Of a DNA stretch of 22,887 nucleotides, positions 14,363-21,568 are shown piece by piece (the first letter of the stretch is position 1; every line of letters starts with the position of its first letter). The position numbers and the translations under genes are program-made. The notes beneath the pieces are model-generated. The model was not told the DNA's origin. It worked only from the letters and a program-made list of their open reading frames with translations, and searched no databases. Source of the stretch: CBFGTV01 sp965652145. GTDB lineage: Bacteria > Bacillota > Clostridia > Peptostreptococcales > Natronincolaceae. Where the stretch lies: assembly GCA_965652145.1 (NCBI GenBank), contig CBFGTV010000055.1, positions 1-22,887 on the forward strand. The letters run 5' to 3'.

Positions 14363-14393
14363 TGAAAACGTTAACATTTTGCAAACGTTAACA
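14363..14393. promoter_or_regulatory. Two tandem CcpA-type cre sites
   Basis: TGAAAACGTTAACA (14363-14376) fits the catabolite-responsive element TGWAANCGNTNWCA at every position. TGCAAACGTTAACA (14380-14393) fits except for one base. They are 17 bases apart, share AAACGTTAACAT, and lie about 100 bases downstream of the promoter start, where bound CcpA would act as a roadblock. Another LacI-family protein is possible. Confidence 0.6.
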
Positions 14394-14430
14394 TGCTTTA
14401 CTAAGGGTTCTATGCAGTATTAGTTTATCA

Positions 14431-14463
14431 AGCATATGGCAGTTTTACTGCATTCTATATGCT
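14431..14463 (+). other. Second hairpin in the pectate lyase leader
   Basis: AGCATAT/ATATGCT encloses GCAGT/ACTGC with loop TTT. No T tract follows. Its function is unknown. Confidence 0.35.
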
Positions 14464-14589
14464 CAGGATTAGAGGAAAAGCGGATTAAAGGGACAAAGGC
14501 TAAGCTTGTAGAAAAGGAGGGTTGAAAAATCGATTTGGATCTTGATTAATGATTAAGTCGGTACATTCTAAAGGGAGGTATTGGTAGAA

Positions 14590-16572
14590 ATGAAGAAGTT
14601 TAAATTTTGGAGTATATTTTTGTGCTTTACCATGATGGCGACACTGATTATTGGTGGTATGGGTACACAAGGGGCATTGGCAAGCACAGTGCTGTACCAG
14701 GATCAATTTAATGGTGCCACAACAAACAATTTGTTTACCACGGCCTATAGAACCTTGCCGGGGGATTCTTCCAAACCAATGTACTTAAGGAGCGGGGGCA
14801 CGATTACTGCATCGAATGGTCAGGTGACCTTAAATGGAGGCAGAATGGTTATTGGTGCCCGGGGCAGCAATTCCACCACCAGCAGCTATACACCCGGTGG
14901 CGTATTCAATCTTTCAAAGCCCTATCGAATCACCATCAGAATTGCTGGAACAGGCGGAACCAGCAGCAAGAAGTTTCAGGTTATGGTCGATAATAATACC
15001 ACAGGTGGGGCAAATTCTATCCATGGAAGTAATTCAAGGATATTTGACCAAACAGTAGGGTCACTGCCTAGGGGAGTTATCGTAATTGAATCAAATATTG
15101 GCACCAATGCATCATTTCTACAAATTCGTACCGAGAGCGACTCCACTGTTATAATTGATGAAATAAAAATCGAATACCAGGATGGGTCAGGGCCCGTAGA
15201 CCCTGGAGAGCCTGGGGAACCAGGAAATCCGGGGAATCCAGGAAACCCAGGGAATCCAGGAAATCCTGGAAATGGCGGTACGGCTATGCTGCTTTACTCG
15301 GCACCCAATGCCCCAGCCAATGGTCAAGGTACCCTGTCAAGCCCCATTGCATTGACAGAGGCCATTAAGAGAGTTGCTCCAGGGGGAGTCATTTATCTAA
15401 GGGGTGGTCAATACAATTATAATCATCAAATTACCATTGAACATGGCAATAATGGAACGGCAAGCCAAATGAAGCAAATCGTTGCCTATGGTAATGAAAA
15501 ACCGGTGCTGAATTTTTCTTCTCAGCCCTATAATTCCAGTGACCCCAGCAAAAATGCCAGGGGATTGCAGCTAGACGGTAACTACTGGAAAATAAGAGGT
15601 ATTACCTTCTACGGTGCAGCCGACAATGGCCTGTATATTTCCGGAAGCAACAATATAATAGAGCTTTGTGTTGCAGAGGCCAATCGGGATACGGGGATTC
15701 AACTGGGCCGTAGAAATTCTTCCCAAAGTAATATGAGAGATTGGCCCTCTAATAATCTCATTCTAAATTGTACCTCCTTCAATAACGCAGACCCCGATAA
15801 TTACGAGGATGCCGATGGTTTTGCAGCCAAGCTTACCGTAGGCCCGGGTAATGTGTTTGATGGTTGTATCGCATATAATAATGTAGATGATGGCTGGGAT
15901 CTATATACAAAATCTGATACGGGACCAATCGGTACGGTGGTCATTAGAAATTCCGTTGCCTTTAATAATGGTATTACCACCAGCGGTGCCAACAGCTCCG
16001 GCAGCGATGGAAACGGATTTAAGCTGGGCGGGTCAAGCATTGCCGTAAATCATTTGGTGGAAAACTCCATTGCCTTTAACAATAAGGCCCATGGATTTAC
16101 CGATAACAGTAATCCTGGTACCATTACCTTAATAAACTGCACAAGCTTTGATAATAGCAAAGCCAATCCGGGTTCCAAGAGCAATTTTGACTTTGCAAGA
16201 CATTCCCATTCCAACAATGTATTTGTCAATTTACTGTCCTTCACAAGCCAAATAGGGGTAACCGGAAGTGATAAATACAGGGGAACAGGCACCAGCAGCG
16301 TATTCTATAATTCCCGAAAATATTATCAAATTACTAATCAAATGAGGGTAGACCAGGCCAACAGTGCCACCAGGGGTACAGAAATTACACCGCCAACGTC
16401 AAGGGAATTTGTCAGCCTGGCAGTGCCTACAAACTTAAGAAATATCCACGAAAGCTGGCGAAATGCCGACGGTTCGGTGAATGTTGGAAACTTCCTTAAG
16501 CTAGCCAACAACAGCCGCTTTAAAGGGATTGGCGTCGGTGGAAGGGACCTGGGGGCAAATTTAACCAGATAA
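14590..16572 (+). CDS. Secreted pectate lyase, polysaccharide lyase family 9
   Basis: This 660-residue enzyme cleaves polygalacturonate by beta-elimination outside the cell. A signal peptide (1-31, likely cut after ALA) leads an N-terminal beta-rich, possibly carbohydrate-binding domain (about 33-197). A Pro/Gly linker (199-230, GNP repeats) and a right-handed beta-helix domain (232 to the end) follow. The catalytic signature of Dickeya Pel9A is intact: Asp409 (DADGFAAKL), Asp433, Asp434 and Asp437 (NVDDGWD) for calcium, and base Lys478 (GNGFKLGG). ATG 14590 is preferred over TTG 14581, which is too close to GGGAGGT. Upstream lie a consensus promoter, cre sites and hairpins; a terminator follows. 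No pectin-sugar transporter or oligogalacturonide enzyme is in the window. Confidence 0.92.
   Translation: MKKFKFWSIFLCFTMMATLIIGGMGTQGALASTVLYQDQFNGATTNNLFTTAYRTLPGDSSKPMYLRSGGTITASNGQVTLNGGRMVIGARGSNSTTSSYTPGGVFNLSKPYRITIRIAGTGGTSSKKFQVMVDNNTTGGANSIHGSNSRIFDQTVGSLPRGVIVIESNIGTNASFLQIRTESDSTVIIDEIKIEYQDGSGPVDPGEPGEPGNPGNPGNPGNPGNPGNGGTAMLLYSAPNAPANGQGTLSSPIALTEAIKRVAPGGVIYLRGGQYNYNHQITIEHGNNGTASQMKQIVAYGNEKPVLNFSSQPYNSSDPSKNARGLQLDGNYWKIRGITFYGAADNGLYISGSNNIIELCVAEANRDTGIQLGRRNSSQSNMRDWPSNNLILNCTSFNNADPDNYEDADGFAAKLTVGPGNVFDGCIAYNNVDDGWDLYTKSDTGPIGTVVIRNSVAFNNGITTSGANSSGSDGNGFKLGGSSIAVNHLVENSIAFNNKAHGFTDNSNPGTITLINCTSFDNSKANPGSKSNFDFARHSHSNNVFVNLLSFTSQIGVTGSDKYRGTGTSSVFYNSRKYYQITNQMRVDQANSATRGTEITPPTSREFVSLAVPTNLRNIHESWRNADGSVNVGNFLKLANNSRFKGIGVGGRDLGANLTR
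15202..15273 (+). repeat. Nine-base tandem repeats coding the Pro/Gly linker
   Basis: Units encoding Gly-Glu-Pro (twice) and Gly-Asn-Pro (about five times) follow each other, varying mainly at third codon positions. Such repeats can change in number by slippage without breaking the frame. Confidence 0.7.
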
Positions 16573-16601
16573 ATTAAGCATCCATATAAAAGTGAGATTT
16601 G

Positions 16602-16633
16602 AGGCTGTTCCAATTATGGAGCAGCCTTTATTT
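16602..16633 (+). terminator. Rho-independent terminator after the pectate lyase
   Basis: AGGCTGTTCC pairs with GGAGCAGCCT (one G-T) around AATTAT, followed by TTATTT. It lies between the convergent pectate lyase and AraC genes. Confidence 0.7.
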
Positions 16634-16667
16634 AGGCGTAATGTTCCCTATACTTTGATTCCATCAT

Positions 16668-17507
16668 TTATTTAAAATATTTTAATTTGTATTGCTTCGG
16701 AGTCATTTTATATTTGCCCTTGAAAAGCTTAATAAAATAAGAGATATTATCATACCCTAAATTGTAAGCTATATCAGTAACCGATTCATGGGGAAGATAC
16801 GTTAGAGCCACTTCTAATTTTTTACTTTTAATGTAGTCTGTAAGGCGAATACCAGTATTTTTTTTAAATAAATGTGATAAATGTGATAAGGACATATTCA
16901 GACTTTGGGCTAAATCCTCCAGATTAATTTTATTATGAATATTACTGTCAATGTATTGGATCGCTTGTTGAACAGGAAAAGCATTGTTAGAATGTAAAAT
17001 GTGGTAGGCTGCCTTGTTTTTAATCAGCTCATAGATTAATTTTTGAGCATACAAATCAATTAAGAAGGCTTTGTTTATATCATTGCTCTTCGATACACTG
17101 AAGATTTTATGAATATCATCCGCAATATTATATTTATTTTCTCCAAGGAAAAAGTCACTTATCGTGAGGCCTTCCTTTACCTGGTCAGATAAATCAATCT
17201 TGCTCAACACCTCCTTAACTAAATCGTTACTTATTTCAAATACCAGGGCATGGGTATGCTCCTCAATCTCCATATGAACCTTTGTATGGGGGGCCAGCAG
17301 CAAGTAATTGTGTTGGTTATAAACAAATATATCATTGGTATTGAGGGTAACCTTCTTTTGTCCATTCAAAATTGTGCAAAAACGGGCATAATGATAGGAT
17401 TTATAGTCCCCAGAATAATTTTTTGGTAAATCATAATATAAAATTTTAACATGATCTGTTTCCAAACCATCAATCTTTTCTAGTCCATGATCAAATGAAT
17501 TCAGCAT
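16668..17507 (-). CDS. AraC/XylS-family transcriptional regulator, third in the window
   Basis: This 279-residue regulator has a short cupin-like N-terminal sensing domain (about 15-150, with YHYARFCTILNG and HNYLLLAPHTKVHMEIEEHTHALVF read in two parts). The AraC double helix-turn-helix covers 185-279 (LEDLAQSLNMSLSHLSHLFKK and VTDIAYNLGYDNISYFIKLFK). AGGAGG lies six bases before the ATG at 17507. Its size and layout match sugar-responsive AraC proteins. It is convergent with the pectate lyase and divergent from the nfn-adh operon, so either could be its target. A role in pectin-sugar sensing is attractive but unproven. Confidence 0.88.
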   Translation of the reverse strand: MLNSFDHGLEKIDGLETDHVKILYYDLPKNYSGDYKSYHYARFCTILNGQKKVTLNTNDIFVYNQHNYLLLAPHTKVHMEIEEHTHALVFEISNDLVKEVLSKIDLSDQVKEGLTISDFFLGENKYNIADDIHKIFSVSKSNDINKAFLIDLYAQKLIYELIKNKAAYHILHSNNAFPVQQAIQYIDSNIHNKINLEDLAQSLNMSLSHLSHLFKKNTGIRLTDYIKSKKLEVALTYLPHESVTDIAYNLGYDNISYFIKLFKGKYKMTPKQYKLKYFK

Positions 17508-17929
17508 GGGGAACCTCCTGAAATATATGTTAAATAAATATCATAGTCATTCAAAATTGTATTACTTTATTCAATATTGGGTTAGTTTTTAATTGAAAGA
17601 GCGTGTATAATGCTATTAAGGGCAGATAGATGTCCTATAGAATGAATCATCTCTAGTATATCAAAGTGTTTATTTTTTAACAATATCAACTTGAGTTTTT
17701 TACAATGATTAGTACCTTGGGTCATCTAAATTAACGGATTATCCCTGGTCAAATTTCCTAACGTGGCGTTGTCGTCAGTCACCATATTACCCGATATGGC
17801 TTCCTCCTCTGCCTTACTCTTAGAAAATTTGCCTCAGGCCCTATCTGGCCTTTTAAATGACCCAGGGTATTAGAGCAGCATTCCATTAATTTAAATCTAT
17901 TACTCGTATCCACAGGGGGGAATCTATGT
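17508..17929. other. Divergent intergenic region, AraC versus nfn operon
   Basis: This 422-base stretch should contain both divergent promoters. TATAAT at 17606-17611 is a plus-strand -10 candidate with a poor -35. A 5-bp hairpin AGGCC/GGCCT plus TTTT at 17836-17854 could be a weak attenuator before nfnA. On the minus strand, 35 codons between stops at 17836 and 17726 read like a protein C-terminus (ending GNLTRDNPLI), possibly a gene remnant. CCATAT/ATATGG (17782-17799) forms a small dyad. Confidence 0.35.
17606..17611 (+). promoter_or_regulatory. Candidate -10 for the nfn-adh operon
   Basis: A perfect TATAAT lies about 320 bases upstream of nfnA. The best -35 match at 18-base spacing is TTAGTT, which is weak. 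A long leader or another promoter is possible. Confidence 0.25.
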
Positions 17930-18751
17930 ATGTATCAAATAATTGATAAAAAAAAGCTGAATAAAACTGTTGAGTTAATGAAAATAAAAGCTCCCTTTGT
18001 AGCTCGTAAGTGCGAAGCGGGTCAATTTATCATTTTGAGGGTAGATAAAGAAGGTGAGCGGGTGCCCCTTACCATTGCTGACTTTGATCGAGAGGAAGAA
18101 AGCGTCACCATTATTTATCAAATCGTAGGTTATTCTACTAAAAAATTGAGTCAAAGGCAGATTGGAGATTTCATAGAGGATTTTGTCGGGCCACTGGGTC
18201 AAGCAGCACCCCTTCACAATGTTAAAAATGTTCTGGGAATAGGAGGCGGTGTTGGCATTGCACCCCTTTATCCTCAACTAAAAAAAATGAGGGAAATGGG
18301 GGCGAATGTAGAGGCAATTTTGGGGGGAAGAAACGAAGAATTAATTATTTTACAAAATGAAATGGAGGGCATATGCAGCCATGTCTACTACGCCACCGAC
18401 GACGGATCAAAGGGAATGAGGGGGTTTGTTACGGATCAGTTAAAAGCCCTTTTAGATGAAGGGAAAAAATATGATTTAGTCATCGCCATAGGCCCCCTTA
18501 TTATGATGAAAAATATATGCCAATACACCAAGGAGCTTAATATACCCACCAATGTATCCTTAAATCCCATCATGATCGACGGAACGGGAATGTGTGGGGG
18601 GTGTCGTGTTACCGTTGGCGGTCAAATAAAGTTTGCCTGCGTGGATGGACCAGACTTTGATGGTCATACTGTGGATTTTGATGAGGCCATGAGAAGACAG
18701 GAGATGTATAAAGAAGAAGAGCATAAATGCAGACTAGCTTTGGAGGGATAA
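17930..18751 (+). CDS. nfnA: NfnA-like FAD/[2Fe-2S] subunit of ferredoxin-dependent NAD(P)H transhydrogenase
   Basis: This 273-residue flavoprotein has a ferredoxin-reductase fold: FAD-binding around RVPLTIADFD (44-53), NAD(H)-binding GIGGGVGIAPLYP (103-115) and a C-terminal iron-sulfur loop with Cys222, Cys225 and Cys237 followed by DGPDFDGH. Three visible cysteines fit the [2Fe-2S] site of Nfn small subunits, where an Asp can be the fourth ligand. Together with the next gene it would bifurcate electrons between NADPH, NAD and ferredoxin. The same family includes sulfide dehydrogenase SudB and dihydroorotate-dehydrogenase-type subunits. The neighbour excludes the latter. ATG 17930 follows AGGGGGG at nine bases. 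Confidence 0.85.
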   Translation: MYQIIDKKKLNKTVELMKIKAPFVARKCEAGQFIILRVDKEGERVPLTIADFDREEESVTIIYQIVGYSTKKLSQRQIGDFIEDFVGPLGQAAPLHNVKNVLGIGGGVGIAPLYPQLKKMREMGANVEAILGGRNEELIILQNEMEGICSHVYYATDDGSKGMRGFVTDQLKALLDEGKKYDLVIAIGPLIMMKNICQYTKELNIPTNVSLNPIMIDGTGMCGGCRVTVGGQIKFACVDGPDFDGHTVDFDEAMRRQEMYKEEEHKCRLALEG

Positions 18752-18754
18752 TGA

Positions 18755-20137
18755 ATGAACCAACAACTGAAAAAAATACCCATTCAAGAACAACCACCTG
18801 AGGTTAGAAATAAGAACTTTCATGAGGTTTCACTGGGGTATACGAAAGAGGAAGCAATGGCAGAAGCCAGGCGATGCTTACAGTGTAAGCATAAGCCGTG
18901 TATACAAGGATGCCCGGTCAATGTACCCATACCTGAGTTTATTCAGGCTGTCAGTACGGGAAATTTCAAAGAGGCCTATCGGATTATTACAAAAGAGAAT
19001 GCCCTTCCGGCCATCTGTGGGCGGGTATGTCCTCAAGAAAATCAATGCGAGGGAAAGTGTGTACGGGGAATAAAGGGTGAGCCTGTGGCAATAGGGCGAT
19101 TAGAGCGTTTTACAGCAGATTATTTTATGGAGCACCCTAATGAAGAAAATGTTGAAGAAAGTGTATCTAACGGAATAAAGGTGGCGGTCATTGGGTCAGG
19201 CCCAGCTGGATTAACCTGTGCATCGGAGCTGGCAAAAAAGGGATATGCGGTTACATTATTTGAAGCCCTGCATCAAACTGGAGGGGTACTCACTTACGGT
19301 ATTCCAGAATTTCGCCTGCCTAAAAAATTAGTCCATACAGAGGTAGAGAATATTAAAAAGCATGGTGTCAAAATTCATACCAATGTTTTAGTAGGGCGCT
19401 CCATTACCATAGACGAGTTAATAAAAGAAGGCTATCGAGCTGTTTTTATAGGAAGCGGTGCCGGACTACCTAAATTTTTGAATATTCCAGGAGAAAACCT
19501 GAACGGTGTATATTCTGCCAATGAATTTCTTACTCGGGTTAATCTAATGAAGGCCTACGAGAAAAATGCGGCTACGCCCATTAAAGTGGGAAAAAATGTT
19601 GCGGTCGTCGGAGGCGGAAACGTAGCTATGGATGCGGCCAGAACAGCTAAGCGATTAGGGGCAGAAAATGTATATATTATCTACCGAAGAAGTGAGGCTG
19701 AGCTTCCGGCTAGGGTAGAGGAGGTACATCATGCAAAGGAAGAAGGTATTATTTTTAAACTATTGAACAATCCTACAACTATTATAGGCAAGAATGGATT
19801 TGTAAATGGAATTGAATGTATTCAAATGGAGCTAGGAGAGCCAGACGCTTCGGGTAGAAGGCGGCCTGTCGCCATTGATAAAAGTCAGTTTATCATTCCA
19901 GTTGATACGGTAATAGTGGCCATTGGGCAAACCCCCAATCCATTGATCCGACAAACCACAAAAGGGTTAAAAACCCAGCCATGGGGAGGTATTATTGTAG
20001 AAGAAGAGACCATGGAAACCAGCAAAGAATATGTATATGCTGGCGGTGATTCTGTTACAGGAGCCGCCACAGTGATTCTGGCCATGGGCGCAGGTAAAAC
20101 TGCTGCTAATGCTATAGATAAAAAAATAAAAAAATAA
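18755..20137 (+). CDS. nfnB: NfnB/GltA-like flavoprotein with two [4Fe-4S] clusters
   Basis: This 460-residue protein resembles the glutamate synthase small subunit. Eight N-terminal cysteines in two groups (41, 44, 49, 53 and 88, 92, 98, 102) bind two [4Fe-4S] clusters. FAD binds at VAVIGSGPAG (143-152), NADP(H) at VVGGGNVAMDAARTAKR with YIIYRRSEAELPAR after it, and the C-terminal GGDSVTGAATVILAMGAGK closes the FAD site. It begins three bases after the nfnA stop with GGAGGGAT as RBS. No glutamate synthase large subunit is near, and an NfnA partner is, so Nfn transhydrogenase (SudA-like) is a better reading than glutamate synthase. Confidence 0.87.
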   Translation: MNQQLKKIPIQEQPPEVRNKNFHEVSLGYTKEEAMAEARRCLQCKHKPCIQGCPVNVPIPEFIQAVSTGNFKEAYRIITKENALPAICGRVCPQENQCEGKCVRGIKGEPVAIGRLERFTADYFMEHPNEENVEESVSNGIKVAVIGSGPAGLTCASELAKKGYAVTLFEALHQTGGVLTYGIPEFRLPKKLVHTEVENIKKHGVKIHTNVLVGRSITIDELIKEGYRAVFIGSGAGLPKFLNIPGENLNGVYSANEFLTRVNLMKAYEKNAATPIKVGKNVAVVGGGNVAMDAARTAKRLGAENVYIIYRRSEAELPARVEEVHHAKEEGIIFKLLNNPTTIIGKNGFVNGIECIQMELGEPDASGRRRPVAIDKSQFIIPVDTVIVAIGQTPNPLIRQTTKGLKTQPWGGIIVEEETMETSKEYVYAGGDSVTGAATVILAMGAGKTAANAIDKKIKK

Positions 20138-20161
20138 AATGATAAGAGGAGGAGTATGACA

Positions 20162-21319
20162 ATGGCATTACAATGGTTTAGAGTACCAAAGGATATTGTG
20201 TTTGGTGAGGGCGCATTAGAATATTTAGCTTCTTTGGAAGGAAAAAGAGCGACCTTAGTTACCGGTGGAAGCTCCATGAAACGATTCGGTTTTTTAGATG
20301 AAGCCCAAAAAAACTTGGAAAAAGCAGGCATGAAGGTGTCTATCGTGGATGGCGTTGAGCCGAATCCCTCTGTAGAAACCGTTATTCGTGGCGGAAGGGA
20401 AATGAGAGAATTTAATCCAGATTGGATCATTGCTATTGGAGGAGGATCGGCCCTGGATGCAGCCAAAATCATGTGGGTCTATTATGAATACCCAGATACA
20501 AAGTTTGAAGATTTAGTGGCTGGCAAATTTCCAAAGCTTAGAACAAAGGCGAAATTCATCGCCATTCCATCAACCAGCGGAACGGCTTCAGAAATTACCG
20601 CTTTCTCGGTCATTACTGATACAGAAAATCACATTAAATATCCGTTAGTATCCTATGAAATTACACCTGATATCGCACTGCTAGATGCAAAGCTACCAGC
20701 CAAGATGCCAGCCCATATAACAGCGAATACAGGTATGGATGTAATGACCCATGCTGTAGAAGCCTATGTTTCTACCAATGCAACAAGCTATACCGATCCG
20801 CTGGCCATGGAGGCAATAAAATTAGTATATCACAAACTTCCCGTTGCCTATGCCGAAGGAGATAATATGAAAGCCAGAGAAGACATGCACAATGCCTCTA
20901 CCATTGCAGGGATGGCATTCACCAATTCATCCCTTGGCTTAGTCCATAGCTTAGCCCATAAAATTGGCGGAGAGTTTGGAATTACCCACGGTCTTGCCAA
21001 TGCCATACTGATGCCCTACATCGTGGAATATAATATGAAGGCCACAGATAAATTTGCAGAAATAGAAAAACAATTAGGAGTCAAAGACTTCGTCGAAGCA
21101 TTAAAGGCCCTAAATAAAAGGGTTGGTATTCCAACTACATTAAAAGAAGTAGATGAAGTTGAGATTTCTGAAGAAAAATTCAATGAAGTATTAGACAGAA
21201 TGAGCAAAAATGCCTTTGAAGACCCCTGCACACTGACAAATCCAAGGCAATCCTCAGTTGAAGATGTGAAGGAAATCTACAAATCTGCATTTTATGGTAC
21301 AAGTGCCAAGCATATATAA
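20162..21319 (+). CDS. Iron-containing (group III) alcohol dehydrogenase
   Basis: This 385-residue enzyme has the nucleotide-binding GGGSALDAAK (93-102) and the metal ligands Asp193, His197, His262 and His276, with His266 as likely proton relay. These match FucO-type iron alcohol dehydrogenases and the C-terminal half of AdhE. It would interconvert an aldehyde and an alcohol using NAD(P)H. ATG 20162 is preferred over ATG 20156, because AGGAGG at 20147-20152 is too close to the latter. Only 24 bases separate it from nfnB and no terminator intervenes, so it is the third gene of the operon. Chain length and cofactor preference cannot be read reliably. Confidence 0.9.
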   Translation: MALQWFRVPKDIVFGEGALEYLASLEGKRATLVTGGSSMKRFGFLDEAQKNLEKAGMKVSIVDGVEPNPSVETVIRGGREMREFNPDWIIAIGGGSALDAAKIMWVYYEYPDTKFEDLVAGKFPKLRTKAKFIAIPSTSGTASEITAFSVITDTENHIKYPLVSYEITPDIALLDAKLPAKMPAHITANTGMDVMTHAVEAYVSTNATSYTDPLAMEAIKLVYHKLPVAYAEGDNMKAREDMHNASTIAGMAFTNSSLGLVHSLAHKIGGEFGITHGLANAILMPYIVEYNMKATDKFAEIEKQLGVKDFVEALKALNKRVGIPTTLKEVDEVEISEEKFNEVLDRMSKNAFEDPCTLTNPRQSSVEDVKEIYKSAFYGTSAKHI

Positions 21320-21339
21320 CTCAATAAAATTACTGACAG

Positions 21340-21369
21340 TCCCCCCTGGCCCCGAAGGCCCAGGGGGGA
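21340..21369 (+). terminator. Strong GC-rich hairpin after the alcohol dehydrogenase
   Basis: TCCCCCCTGG pairs perfectly with CCAGGGGGGA around a ten-base centre. No T tract follows, only TTGCTTATG, so termination may be partial or the hairpin may protect the mRNA end. Confidence 0.55.
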
Positions 21370-21478
21370 TTGCTTATGTAGTAGAAAAAAACATTGATGT
21401 AAAATGCTTAGAAAGGTAGTCTGTAATGAAACTGTAAAAAACAGACCAACAATTGAAATGGTTTTTGTCGATTGAAAA

Positions 21479-21487
21479 TGATATAAT
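21479..21487 (+). promoter_or_regulatory. Extended -10 promoter for the secreted glycosidase
   Basis: TGATATAAT, a perfect extended -10 and the same nonamer as at 2284 and 2424, lies 82 bases before the TTG start at 21569. The -35 region is poor, as expected for this promoter type. Confidence 0.5.
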
Positions 21488-21568
21488 GTAGCATAACATA
21501 GGTAATTGAGGAAAAAAATGAAATCAATGCTTAATGTTGGCTAAAACAAAGGAAAAGGGGGAATATAC

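Noticed and set aside
14266..14400. Tandem AAACGTTAACAT repeats as an AraC binding site
   Set aside because: The 14-base cre consensus explains them better. AraC binding is not excluded but needs no extra hypothesis.
15202..15273. Short tandem repeats as a CRISPR array
   Set aside because: The units are nine bases, in frame, and encode a Gly-Asn-Pro linker. There are no spacers and no cas genes.
19885..20472. 195-codon minus-strand open frame across nfnB and the alcohol dehydrogenase
   Set aside because: It is antisense to two well-supported genes, has no RBS, and its composition is that of a complement of coding DNA.
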